A stretch of DNA of 64,000 bases from an uncultured Alphaproteobacteria bacterium (GCA_934229625.1 CAKQDU010000002.1:124001-188000), one strand, 5' to 3'; shown: positions 1 through 8,163, numbered from the stretch's first letter. A program made the numbers and translations. Notes: generated from the sequence alone by a model not told the origin.

Positions 1-746
1 TGCTGTAAATGCTGGGCAATATAAACTTCGGGAAATAGACGATTTTCATCAGGCAGCCGAAATGCTTCAAATTCTTTTTTCGTTTGTTTGCCCAAATTGT
101 TGCGGTCAACCAAAAATAAAATGCGTTTGGCTTGGGCGTATTTTAATAAACGATATGAAAAATTGCAGGCGGTAAATGTTTTTCCGGCTCCGGTCGCCAT
201 CTGAATTAAAGATTTTTGCCGATTTTGCGCTAAAGAAGCCTCCAAACCTTGAATAGCCTCAAATTGACAATCACGCAAACTGCCTTTTTCTAAAACCGGC
301 AATTGTTTCAAACGATTGCGCAAGGTCTCACTATCTTTCAGCATTGCCAACAATGATTGCGGCGAATGAAACGCAAAAATCCGACGAGAACGGCAATTTT
401 TATCCCGTCCGTCACAGAAAAATGTTTCATTGTCTGTGCTTTCATAAACAAAAGGCAAAGGCTGCTGCCAATTTTTCACATAATCAGGCAGATGACAAGC
501 ATAGCCGTGCGATTGATTTTCTACACCGCTCAATGTTTTTCCGGCTTTTTTAGCTTCTATAACTCCGCAGGCTTTGCCATCTACAAACAGCAAATAATCA
601 GCTTCTGTGCCGTCGGCCATCAAAAATTCTCGGACAGCTACGCCTAAACCGGCGGTTCGGTCAAAACTGTCGCGGTCTTGGATAATCCAACCGGCTTGTA
701 ATAACAAATTATCAATTTTTTGTCTTGCGTTTTCTTCAGGTGTCAT
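1..746 (-). CDS. hsdR: Type I restriction enzyme R subunit, N-terminal part (cut by window edge)
   Basis: The reverse strand is open from an ATG at 746 to the left edge, giving 248 residues with no stop. The N-terminus carries a PD-(D/E)XK-type nuclease signature (TEADYLLFVDGK, then IEAKKAGK), followed by a helicase motor start with Walker A MATGAGKTF and LVDRNNLGKQ, the usual order in HsdR. HsdR is the ATP-dependent translocase and nuclease of type I restriction-modification complexes. The other subunits (HsdM, HsdS) are not in the window and would be expected to the left. The ribosome binding site before the ATG is poor. The reading frame is uninterrupted over the visible part, so the gene may be functional. 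The family call is firm; whether a complete system exists cannot be told from here. Confidence 0.9.
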   Translation of the reverse strand, partial: MTPEENARQKIDNLLLQAGWIIQDRDSFDRTAGLGVAVREFLMADGTEADYLLFVDGKACGVIEAKKAGKTLSGVENQSHGYACHLPDYVKNWQQPLPFVYESTDNETFFCDGRDKNCRSRRIFAFHSPQSLLAMLKDSETLRNRLKQLPVLEKGSLRDCQFEAIQGLEASLAQNRQKSLIQMATGAGKTFTACNFSYRLLKYAQAKRILFLVDRNNLGKQTKKEFEAFRLPDENRLFPEVYIAQHLQ

Positions 747-863
747 TTTTCGGCTCTACATCATTATTTTTCCTAAAGTTTATTATTTTTTCCAAATATC
801 AGCAAGCAAAAAAATGAGTCCTCCTCAATTATTTATAAAAAAAGGTTCAACGTCAAAGAAAGG

Positions 864-1050
864 GGCAACGAGATTGGCTTGATTTTTTGTTAAAAAATCT
901 GCGCCGCTGCGTCGGCTTTATATGGCGATACTCCCGTCTCGCCAAGCCTCCTTGTCGAACACGCTCTCTCGCGTGTTCGCACCCGCTTGCTTCGTTCTTT
1001 AAAATAGAAAAAGCGGTGTTTAACACCGCTTTTTCTATTTTAGTGGTCGT
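864..1050. repeat. Copy 1 of a 187-bp interspersed repeat with a variable hairpin
   Basis: This segment aligns almost end to end with 7753-7937. Both begin with GGCRACGAGATTGG and end with GTGGTCGT, and share GGCGATACT.CCGTCTCGCCAAGCC and an inverted repeat around AACACGC/GCGTGTT. The last part is a long perfect hairpin whose sequence differs completely from that of copy 2 while keeping the pairing. No protein is recognisable inside. The left edge (GGGGCAACGAGATT, 862-875) is identical to the 3' end of the tRNA-Pro at 23132-23208 read on the same strand, and the right edge GTGGTCG matches the bases just outside it. The remaining sequence between hsdR and the next gene (747-863 and 1051-1281) shows nothing else that I can support. 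Confidence 0.75.
1001..1041. terminator. Strong bidirectional terminator hairpin inside repeat copy 1
   Basis: Two 20-nt arms (1001-1020 and 1022-1041) pair perfectly around a single base; the stem has a GC-rich core (AGCGGTGTT) flanked by A-rich and T-rich arms, so it can terminate transcription from either side. Confidence 0.75.
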
Positions 1051-1281
1051 GTATATGGCACGTTTTGAGGGAAACCTCCGATTGCAAGCTCACATGGTCC
1101 GAATATGCGAACTCAAGGTCACTTGGTCTAAATAAATAATTGCATAATAAAAACGAGATATTCACTAATAATTAATCATTCCTAGATAATAAATGGTAAT
1201 AAATATAATTCTTCGCACACATATTCATTAAAATGGTAAAATTATATAACTAATTTAATCATTTACACATTTTTTAAGGTA

Positions 1282-1376
1282 ACCTCGCAAAAATTGAATT
1301 TTACCTCGCAATTGTCTATTTGCTGAAAGGTACACAATACGTCAAAAACTGTCGCAATATACTCTTATAATATAAA
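1282..1376 (+). promoter_or_regulatory. Candidate promoter with two direct repeats ahead of the helicase gene
   Basis: The 9-mer ACCTCGCAA occurs at 1282-1290 and 1303-1311, a 21-bp period, which places both copies on the same face of the helix. A good -10 box TATAAT lies at 1366-1371, 40 bases before the ATG; no convincing -35 is visible at the right distance. The pair could be an operator or iterons for the downstream replication-type gene. This is a pattern call only. Confidence 0.4.
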
Positions 1377-1411
1377 CGTTTTGAATGAATGGTTTATTAT
1401 AGGAGCAGAAA

Positions 1412-2377
1412 ATGAGCGATGTTGTCAGACCGAACAATCATATTTCCACAATTATGAAAGAATATGTGAAAGAACTGGAGTTTAAATATCAAAATCCGGG
1501 GGAATTATGCGGCATTTCTACCGGTTATGATTGTTTGGATTATAAATTGGGCGGGCTTAAATCCGGTGAAGTGACGATTATCGGCGGTCGGCCGGCGATG
1601 GGAAAAACAGCTCTGGTCGCCAATTTGTCCTGTAATATTGCCGCCGGCTTCTATTTAAAACATCAGCAAAATCCTGCAGATGATAAGTGCGTTGTATATA
1701 TCGGTTTGGAACTTGCGCCGAAATTGTTTGCAAACAGGCTTCTTTCTTTGCAGACAGCAATACCAACGTATAAATTGCGTTTTGCCGAGGATTTAGGAAA
1801 AAATTTTGATAAAATTTGCAGAGCCGAACGCGCTTTTAGAGAATTGCCGATTTATTATCTGGCCGATATATTTGAGGTCGATGGCATTGAAAAAGAGTTG
1901 CAAAAGATAGAAAAACAAGTCGGTTGCGTGATTATTGACTATCTGCAACTCTTGGGAGAAGAATATCAAGCAAAAGAGGATTACAGTTTAATCGTGTTAC
2001 AACTTAAATCTTTGGCGGTTAAACTCGGCATACCGATTGTGGTACTTTCACAATTAAAACGTGATTTGGAAAGCCGAGCCGATAAACATCCGCTTATAAG
2101 TGATATCCGCGGATATGCACGCAATCAAAATGCGGCAGATAATATTCTGTTTTTGTATCGCGAAAACTACTATATCAAATTTGCCGAGCCGACAAAACAT
2201 AAAAAAGAAACCGAGGAACATTATCAAAAACGTGTGCGGCAGTGGCAAAAACGTTGCGACGAAACAGAAAACATTTGTGAAATTATCATCGCCCGCAATT
2301 ACGGTGGCTTTTGCGGCATAATTAAACTGCATTTCGATTGGACCACCGGACTGTTTTGGGAGGAGAAAAGAGAATGA
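1412..2377 (+). CDS. DnaB-type helicase C-terminal (RecA-fold) domain protein
   Basis: This 321-residue protein matches the C-terminal motor of replicative DnaB helicase. It has Walker A GGRPAMGKTA (residues 58-67), Walker B VIIDYLQLLG with Asp176, the sensor-like VLSQLKRDLESR followed by a DIRGYARNQNAAD stretch that parallels the SDLRESGSIEQDAD region of DnaB, and a C-terminal IIIARNYGG block. The DnaB N-terminal primase-binding domain is missing; only about 35 residues precede the motor. The ATG follows AGGAG at 1401-1405. The next gene overlaps its stop (ATGA), so the two are probably translated together. Stand-alone DnaB-like motors occur in phage, plasmids and some defence loci; here the role is unknown, and a replication helicase for a mobile element is an equally good reading. 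Confidence 0.85.
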   Translation: MSDVVRPNNHISTIMKEYVKELEFKYQNPGELCGISTGYDCLDYKLGGLKSGEVTIIGGRPAMGKTALVANLSCNIAAGFYLKHQQNPADDKCVVYIGLELAPKLFANRLLSLQTAIPTYKLRFAEDLGKNFDKICRAERAFRELPIYYLADIFEVDGIEKELQKIEKQVGCVIIDYLQLLGEEYQAKEDYSLIVLQLKSLAVKLGIPIVVLSQLKRDLESRADKHPLISDIRGYARNQNAADNILFLYRENYYIKFAEPTKHKKETEEHYQKRVRQWQKRCDETENICEIIIARNYGGFCGIIKLHFDWTTGLFWEEKRE

Positions 2378-2757
2378 CATTCTTTGCTCCGAAAGTAGGA
2401 ATATTTTGGTTGATACCGACAAAACAAAATGGGCAAATGTTGGTTTATTTTGCGCAAGATCTAAATAAGGCAAATCTCGTTGATATATATTATGATTCAA
2501 CGTTTGAACATATTAAATGTTGGCAGAAAGTTTTGCAAAAATATCCCGAATTAGAAACCGCGCCTTACGAAAAATATCCGCGCGGACGTATAACTTTTAT
2601 TTCCAAAGACGGCGGTAAGAGCGGAACTTTTAAGCTGATGGCTGACAAAAAGATTTTGGAGCAGGCATTTTATGTGCAAAAACTCAAAGAAATCTACAAC
2701 ATCGACACTGGGTATAAATTGGACATTCTGCTTGATTCACATTACCGAACAAAGTAA
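2374..2757 (+). CDS. Hypothetical 127-residue protein coupled to the DnaB-like gene
   Basis: I do not recognise this protein. The ATG at 2374 overlaps the stop of the helicase gene by four bases and follows the strong ribosome binding site GGGAGGAG (2358-2365), so translational coupling is likely. The sequence begins MTFFAPKVGIFWLIP, a short beta-rich start, and the remainder is soluble, basic and rich in Lys and Tyr. No signal peptide or membrane segment is visible. It lies in a tight run with the helicase upstream and the glycosylase-like gene 31 bases downstream, so it may be an accessory subunit of that set. Confidence 0.75.
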   Translation: MTFFAPKVGIFWLIPTKQNGQMLVYFAQDLNKANLVDIYYDSTFEHIKCWQKVLQKYPELETAPYEKYPRGRITFISKDGGKSGTFKLMADKKILEQAFYVQKLKEIYNIDTGYKLDILLDSHYRTK

Positions 2758-2788
2758 AATTACTAAAAATAAACAAGGAGAATTGGAA

Positions 2789-3496
2789 ATGGTTAATTTC
2801 TTGGAATTTTGTGAGGGATGCTCCGGAATTGACGGTGGAGATGCCACTAGCAAATATTGGTTTGTCGGTATGGAATGGGCAGACTGGGGTGATGAGGGAA
2901 TCGCCAAATATTACCAAAACGGTGAATGGAAAAAGCTGAAAAAACCGGAATATACAAGTATAGATATTGAAGAAAAGGATAAAAACGGCGAAGATATTTG
3001 GAAATTTGAAAAGAAATTAAATAAACTTTATCAACAAATTGCCAAACCTAAAAACGGAAGTAAGATTTTTTCCTCTGGATCTGACTCTTTTAAGCTCAAT
3101 CTCTTCCCGCTACCTTTTAAGGGAGATGATGACGAGAGAAAAAAAGGGACTTGGAATGGCAATGAACCTTATAGAGAGTTAACAGGGTTTTCTTCTTTTA
3201 AATCCTATCAAAAGGGCGTGATTAAAGCCCGACAAAAATGTTTTGATAATTTATTGAAATTAACGGATCGACCTAAAACAATTTTTTGTTTCGGAATTGG
3301 ATACAAAAATTTTTTTGCCGAAGCTTTTAATGTTCCAGAAGATTGGTTTACTCTCGTTGGCAGGACATCAAGAAACTATCGCATTTTTGCTGTTTATAAT
3401 CCGTCGCCGCTTATAAAACAAATTATAATCTGTCCGTTTCCGTATTTTGAATATAGCGACGGGGATGTAGAAAAAATCATTAAATGCGTAATTTAA
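2789..3496 (+). CDS. Uracil-DNA-glycosylase-fold-like protein (tentative)
   Basis: The 235-residue product starts at the ATG preceded by AAGGAG (2775-2780). Its motif order resembles the uracil-DNA glycosylase superfamily: an N-terminal WFVGMEWADWG in the place of the water-activating loop, KLNLFPLPFK in the place of the pyrimidine-binding region, a hydrophobic strand TIFCFGIG, and a late VYNPSP resembling the HPSP leucine-loop motif. The match is by motif order and not by overall similarity, so the call is weak. It is the third gene of the run with the DnaB-like helicase, which fits a nucleic-acid role. It could instead be an unrelated alpha/beta protein. Confidence 0.5.
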   Translation: MVNFLEFCEGCSGIDGGDATSKYWFVGMEWADWGDEGIAKYYQNGEWKKLKKPEYTSIDIEEKDKNGEDIWKFEKKLNKLYQQIAKPKNGSKIFSSGSDSFKLNLFPLPFKGDDDERKKGTWNGNEPYRELTGFSSFKSYQKGVIKARQKCFDNLLKLTDRPKTIFCFGIGYKNFFAEAFNVPEDWFTLVGRTSRNYRIFAVYNPSPLIKQIIICPFPYFEYSDGDVEKIIKCVI

Positions 3497-3514
3497 TATG
3501 CTCCGGCTTAATAA

Positions 3515-3703
3515 AAGGTTGGAATTTATCAAATACTTAAATATCTTCGTCCTCATTATAAATACATCGCCAAAACAGAAAGTAACCATCCTTGTCATCC
3601 ACTTATGGTCAATTATTGCAAAACACATCCGGCACAACGCTTAGGTGATTCATATAAAATTCGTGATTTTAATGATTTAATAGATTATCTGGATAATCTT
3701 TAA
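3515..3703 (+). pseudogene. 3' remnant of an unidentified gene
   Basis: This frame opens directly after a stop (TAA, 3512-3514) with no start codon and runs for 62 codons to TAA at 3701-3703. The product contains IYQILKYLRPHYKYIAKTES and ends DFNDLIDYLDNL, with ordinary codon choice and residue composition, so it looks like the C-terminal end of a real protein whose 5' part was lost. I do not recognise the family. Confidence 0.45.
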
Positions 3704-4879
3704 TCATATTTCGTCAGCCCATTTATACAGCACGTCCATCAGTAGCACCATGGCGTAGGTGTCTTGTCCGCAATATTTGAGCAAATCGGCAAACATTTGC
3801 CTACTTTCTTCTTCGTTTTGAAAGCCGTTTAGGAATGCTAAATACTTGTTCATGGCATCACCGCCATTGGCGATATTCATACCTTTATAAGATAAATCCA
3901 AAAATGCCGGCAATACATATTTAATTGATGCCGAACTTTTTTGCTTCGGACTATATAAGTAGCGATTTCTGAATGGTATTAACTGATCAACCACTCGCTC
4001 ATTAATGGCCAGAATATCATCTCTTAAATCCGGAAACAAATCGGCCAATTCTTTATTGCGTGATTTTTCAAATTGCTGATTATACACCACAACAGAACCT
4101 TTTTTACCGCAATTTTTAACCAATGCTTCGGCAAGACTGCGACGCGGATCAGATTGTTCTTGGTGTAAAAATTCTATATGTTCCAGTTTTCCATGCGGTT
4201 CTTTTTGAATATGGAGCGAAAATTGAAACGGTACTTGTGAATATGGTGATGTATTATCAAACATTGGTATGGCAGGCATCACCGTTTCATAATCCAAGTA
4301 ATAAAGCGGATATTCCAAACTGTTAAGCCATTTCTTAATATTTTCTTTTTCAACGTGGATTTTATCGTTTAAGAAACAGTCACAATCTATCAGTTGCTTA
4401 TCGGTTGTACAATATTCAAGCGGCAAATCCTTAATATCGTATGAGTGAGTACTGTTATAAAACGCATCTGCCTTATCGGCGCGGAGTAAATCAAAAATGG
4501 AATACGGCGGCACATCTTTGCCGCAATAACCGTAAAACGGGCATTCGGAACAGCTTGAATGAAGTGGTATTTCCGGCTCATCCGGCATTGTTTGATATGA
4601 CAGCATGCCTTTAACATACATCTCAACTTCAGATTTTTTCTGCAACACGGCGTCGGTAACGTCATCTTCGGCAAATAATTGCTTAACATCAAGCGTGCCG
4701 TAGCGAACATAGTCGCTATTAAGGTGCAACACTTTGCAACGCTTAACCGAATAACCGGCGTTTTCAAACACATATTTTTGAAAAGCCAAATCGTCAATAT
4801 AATAGTCTTTAACGGAACTTGCCGACTTTATCTCTATCAAATCCCATGCGTCGTCGTTTTTAACCAGAATATCAATCCG
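3704..4879 (-). pseudogene. DUF2779 protein lacking its N-terminus
   Basis: The frame from about RIDILVKNDD to the stop matches the DUF2779 family: a PD-(D/E)XK-like IDILVKNDDAWDLIEIKS segment, a cysteine cluster (CSECPFYGYC), an exonuclease-like YYLDYETVMPAIP, and a C-terminal LKYCGQDTYAMVLLM with Asp. Full members are about 490-500 residues and start with a conserved region that is missing here. The frame stays open upstream to 5023, but residues before RIDILV come from another gene read out of frame (4837-4977). The gene therefore appears truncated by a recombination near 4880. A fused product could still be made from an upstream start, but it would lack conserved N-terminal residues. Confidence 0.75.
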
Positions 4880-4977
4880 GCAGAAGCACCGCCTATGGCG
4901 CCTAAAATAATAAATACGGCATTGAGCACTTTGAACGGTAGTTTTACGATAAACCAAATAATCTTTTTCAGCGACAT
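4837..4977 (-). CDS. Truncated small membrane protein start, fused into DUF2779
   Basis: An ATG at 4977 lies two bases after the stop of the upstream gene and follows the ribosome binding site AAAGGAAA. It encodes MSLKKIIWFIVKLPFKVL and then a hydrophobic stretch AVFIILGAIGGASAGLIF, a convincing membrane segment, before running into DUF2779 sequence out of frame and stopping after 46 residues. It looks like the beginning of a short membrane protein whose 3' part was replaced. The parent family is not recognisable. Confidence 0.5.
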   Translation of the reverse strand: MSLKKIIWFIVKLPFKVLNAVFIILGAIGGASAGLIFWLKTTTHGI

Positions 4978-4979
4978 TG

Positions 4980-5972
4980 TTATTTTCCTTTGATAACTTC
5001 TTTAATTTGTTCATTCCGAGCATCTAAACGATTCATTATATTGCGGTAAAATATCCACCAATTATCCGCGGTTAAGAGAACATTATTCCTATTGCCAAAA
5101 TCATAATCATCTAATGGTTGATTATTTAGTAAATTCAGAACTTGTCCGTCTTTTACCCAGTTTTGCTTTTTATCATAACTCTTATTCAGACAAAAGAACT
5201 CGGTGTATTTTTCAAAACTACCAAACATATTATCAAAGAAGAGAGAATCTCTTTTAATTTCAGAGAATAACGGATTATAATTAATATCATCTTCTGATTT
5301 GTCTTTATTCTTAAAATACCTTCTGAAACACTCTAACGTTAGGTCAAATCGATCGTCTGTAATCCCTGTTCCCCGGCTTTGATTTATTGATTGAGGATGT
5401 CTGGGAAATAAAACAAAGCCACCTATAGTGTTAGCTTTTTGTGTGTACAACCATATAAATTTCTTCCAGTTTGATTTGTAAGACTTTTCATCATATTTAC
5501 GTAATTTTTTTGTATATACATCAAGTCCTTTTATTTCTTCCAAAATGTCAATATATTGTTGTTGCTTTGTATTGTTTCTTAATTTTTCCATTAAATTTTG
5601 TTTTTTTATTGTATGCCAGTATATGTTCATTACCGAGTCACTACCTAGACGAATACTACTATTTGCGTTAGATAAAACCCTTGAATATTGTCCGCCTACA
5701 CTTTTCTTATTGTTATACTTGTAATCAGAATTATTTCTTAATTCAGGGATATTAGGAAATTTTAATCTTTGAACATTCCATAAGTCCTCATGAGAATTAT
5801 ATAATTGATACCCATACCAGTCAGGATCAGGCAATCCTTTTTCAGAATAATAAATTCCGCCAAAGTCATTGCCTCCCCAATCTCTTAGATTTTCCCAAAA
5901 GCCTATGCAATCATCAGCAAAACATAATTTTATAAATTCTTCTGCTGGGCAATTTTCTACATCATTACTCAT
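4980..5972 (-). CDS. Hypothetical protein, DUF6994-like
   Basis: This is a 330-residue soluble protein starting at ATG 5972 after the ribosome binding site AAAGGAGAT. The middle part (GGFVLFPRHPQSINQSRGTG, then DRFDLTLECFRRYF) resembles DUF6994 proteins, which occur near mobile elements; the assignment is from memory of this motif and should be treated as tentative. The N-terminus contains an acidic, tryptophan-rich segment. Function is unknown. A short perfect palindrome lies just upstream of its ribosome binding site. Confidence 0.6.
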   Translation of the reverse strand: MSNDVENCPAEEFIKLCFADDCIGFWENLRDWGGNDFGGIYYSEKGLPDPDWYGYQLYNSHEDLWNVQRLKFPNIPELRNNSDYKYNNKKSVGGQYSRVLSNANSSIRLGSDSVMNIYWHTIKKQNLMEKLRNNTKQQQYIDILEEIKGLDVYTKKLRKYDEKSYKSNWKKFIWLYTQKANTIGGFVLFPRHPQSINQSRGTGITDDRFDLTLECFRRYFKNKDKSEDDINYNPLFSEIKRDSLFFDNMFGSFEKYTEFFCLNKSYDKKQNWVKDGQVLNLLNNQPLDDYDFGNRNNVLLTADNWWIFYRNIMNRLDARNEQIKEVIKGK

Positions 5973-5987
5973 CGTCCTATCTCCTTT

Positions 5988-6005
5988 ATATCATCAAAAT
6001 GATAT
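5988..6005. promoter_or_regulatory. Short palindrome before the DUF6994-like gene
   Basis: ATATCAT-CAAA-ATGATAT is a perfect 7-bp inverted repeat 16 bases upstream of the start codon at 5972. It could be an operator or a leader hairpin. The rest of 6006-6348 is AT-rich, with no frame, repeat or clear promoter that I can support. Confidence 0.3.
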
Positions 6006-6348
6006 TTGATTATTTTTGGCTTGTCAACGCGTTTATAGTCCTTTTTCCGCGTCAACCAACAGCCCCGATTTTCACTTTAGATATTTCGTCTGTCATTGTC
6101 TTTATCCGTGTTTGGGTTATAAAATTTTATAAAAACAATAAAATACAAATACACGCCAAATTATGACGTGTTTAATTATGGTATAAAAATAACTTGCCAA
6201 GTATATAGTTCATAGTTTGGTAATTTTAAAACTATAAAGTTATAAAAAATGATGCTATTTTCCCCGATTTTATGATAAAAAATTGCTTTTTTAACTGGAC
6301 ATTCGTTCATTTCCAAGCATTGATTGTGTTGTAACGAAAGGAATAGCC

Positions 6349-6591
6349 ATGAAAATGTGCAAATATGAGTATATCCAGCCGAGCAACCAGACAAACTTTG
6401 TGATGGTATATTATCACGCCGGCCGCACATTAACTCAGATTGAAACGATATTAAAACGGACATACGGGAATCCGCTACCGATCAGACCTCGCGATCGCCT
6501 CAATCGCCTGCAATTCAAACTTGAACAAATGGTCGCCCGCTACAAACAATGCGAGAGTGAACTAAAGAACGAACGTCAAAAGAAAAAATGA
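6349..6591 (+). CDS. Hypothetical 80-residue protein
   Basis: A small gene with a good ribosome binding site (AAGGAA, nine bases before ATG). The product begins MKMCKYEYIQPSNQTNF, has a central segment GRTLTQIETILKRTYG and ends in a charged helix rich in Lys, Glu and Arg. No membrane segment or signal peptide is visible. It stands alone between convergent and divergent neighbours, which suggests a mobile-element accessory gene. I do not recognise the family. Confidence 0.6.
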   Translation: MKMCKYEYIQPSNQTNFVMVYYHAGRTLTQIETILKRTYGNPLPIRPRDRLNRLQFKLEQMVARYKQCESELKNERQKKK

Positions 6592-6604
6592 CATTTTGTT
6601 TAAT

Positions 6605-7519
6605 TTATTGTGATAAAGGGGAATGTCGGGTAAATTTAATTTCACCTAAAATATCTTCACTCTGATGATGTTCTAAATCCATAATACAAATTCTCTCATT
6701 ATCTACGATACTTTTATCAAATAAATTGTAGTGTTTTTCCGGAATCTTGTCTACATCATCAAAATCCATTGAAGCTATGGCACCAGAAATATAATCAGGA
6801 ACCCGAATTAATTCATCAAAAATCTCTTTATTGTATTCTTTACCACCCCAAAATCCATACATTTCATTATCATAAATTCTTTTGTTAAGTAAATTTGAAT
6901 ATCCTAGGCGCACAAGTTCATTTACAACACCATCTTGAAAATCCGTTATTTTATCTCTATCCGGCACCCACATAATATGCTTGGCTTTTGCTTTTATTAA
7001 GAGAAATTCTAATATTGCAGACATAATATGTGCTGTAATACTGACATTAGACAGCGTTTTCAAATCAATTTCTTTCCGATTGAGATAATTTCTCATCTTT
7101 TTCATTTTGTGGATAAATTCTTCTTTTTTAGCTGGAGGCCAATTTTCCATATATTTAATTGTTTTATCTAAGACTTGTTTACTACCTTCCAACGCAAACA
7201 CATTATTTTTGTTTTTAATTATAAATGCCACTGAGAAAAAATAAGGAGCCTCCTTAATATAGTTAATAGCTTTTTCCGAAAGATTCTTAAAATCCTTAAT
7301 ATCTTTAGATAAATGCCTTTTTATTTCATAATTTAGCATCTGAGGCGGAACAAAAGGAAAAATTGTAAAAGTCATAACATCATTAGGTTTATCTTTATCA
7401 TCAAGACAATAGTCACTAACAATATACCAAGAATCTACACGCTTAAAATTCTGTTGAAACTTTTTCCATTTTTCAACAAAATCAGGAAAATGGCTGGATA
7501 GGATTGTTTTTCTATTCAT
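6605..7519 (-). CDS. Hypothetical 304-residue protein
   Basis: I do not recognise this protein. It is soluble, Lys/Ile-rich and starts MNRKTILSSHFPDFVEKW. Noticeable segments are WYIVSDYCLDDKDKPNDV near residue 31, a helical hydrophobic block TAHIMSAILEFLLIKAKAK, then IMWVPDRDKITDF (about residue 183) and ICIMDLEHHQSED near the C-terminus. The D-rich patches might be catalytic, but no known motif fits. The reading frame is long and intact, with AT-rich codon use like the rest of the island, consistent with accessory cargo. No operon partner is visible. Confidence 0.65.
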   Translation of the reverse strand: MNRKTILSSHFPDFVEKWKKFQQNFKRVDSWYIVSDYCLDDKDKPNDVMTFTIFPFVPPQMLNYEIKRHLSKDIKDFKNLSEKAINYIKEAPYFFSVAFIIKNKNNVFALEGSKQVLDKTIKYMENWPPAKKEEFIHKMKKMRNYLNRKEIDLKTLSNVSITAHIMSAILEFLLIKAKAKHIMWVPDRDKITDFQDGVVNELVRLGYSNLLNKRIYDNEMYGFWGGKEYNKEIFDELIRVPDYISGAIASMDFDDVDKIPEKHYNLFDKSIVDNERICIMDLEHHQSEDILGEIKFTRHSPLSQ

Positions 7520-7582
7520 GTCTTCACCATAGTATGTTTGTCATATTATATACTTAGGTTTTATTTCTAAAAATAACAAGAT

Positions 7583-7717
7583 TTATAGCTTCAAATGTTC
7601 TAAAAACGCCTGACAGCCTTCGTAAATATCCCAGTAGCTCTCATCAAAATTGCCGGTATACCATGGGTCGCGAATGTTGCGCGGATTGTTCGTAAAATCA
7701 AGCGGATTTACAGAATT
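7583..7717 (-). pseudogene. C-terminal remnant of a low-molecular-weight protein tyrosine phosphatase
   Basis: A 44-residue frame without a start codon ends with DPWYTGNFDESYWDIYEGCQ and then FLEHLKL. This is the DPWY...DIYEGCQAFLEHL C-terminal signature of LMW protein tyrosine phosphatases (general-acid Asp region and last helix). A stop (7718-7720) sits immediately upstream and the active-site CX5R loop is absent. The break falls about 35 bases from repeat copy 2, so the gene was probably destroyed by the event that brought the repeat. Confidence 0.7.
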
Positions 7718-7752
7718 TCAAAAGAAAAAGACATCGTGGTTTTGATTATTAC

Positions 7753-7937
7753 GGCGACGAGATTGGTTTGATTTTTTATTAAAAAATCTGTGCCGTTGCA
7801 TCGGCTTTGTTCGGCGATACTTCCGTCTCGCCAAGCCTACTTGTCAAACACGCTATCTCGCGTGTTCGTAACGGATTGCTTACAATCTACAAACAAAAAA
7901 AGCCACCTTTCAGGTGACTTTTTTTGTTTGTGGTCGT
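7753..7937. repeat. Copy 2 of the interspersed repeat with a variable hairpin
   Basis: This is the partner of 864-1050, in the same orientation, with GGCGACGAGATTGG at the left and GTGGTCGT at the right end. The first 125 bases are highly similar to copy 1. The terminal hairpin is unrelated in sequence. The 7938-8163 sequence that follows holds a 25-codon open tail ending at 8032 (LLMLGKKYKI) of unknown origin and otherwise nothing clear. Confidence 0.75.
7889..7931. terminator. Terminator hairpin inside repeat copy 2
   Basis: Arms 7889-7908 and 7912-7931 pair over 20 bases with one mismatch around the loop TTC. The core is GCCACCT/AGGTGAC and the base of the stem is A/T-rich on each side, suitable for termination in either direction. 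Confidence 0.7.
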
Positions 7938-8163
7938 CTTCACTCGATATTATTAGAACCTCTTTAGACGATGATTTAATAGCTATTGAAGAAGCTAAGC
8001 TATTGATGCTAGGAAAAAAATATAAAATCTAATATATAAAATTTATGATGTATTTTTTATGGTATCGTTTTTAGAATCAAGTGTATAATAACTGATAAAG
8101 ATTGATAAAATCATTACAAAGTGCTAACCTTAAATAAATCAAAACTTATAGAGACTGAAAAAT

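Noticed and set aside
887..1135. Open frame of 82 codons with a Cys/Arg-rich product
   Set aside because: It lies inside repeat copy 1 and its terminator hairpin; the related frame in copy 2 diverges after the hairpin and neither has a ribosome binding site.
4390..4797. Long reverse-strand frame of 135 codons
   Set aside because: It is a shadow of DUF2779 in another frame with Cys-rich, unnatural composition.
7940..8032. Open tail ending LLMLGKKYKI after repeat copy 2
   Set aside because: No start, too short to assign and no recognisable family; mentioned only as possible gene debris.
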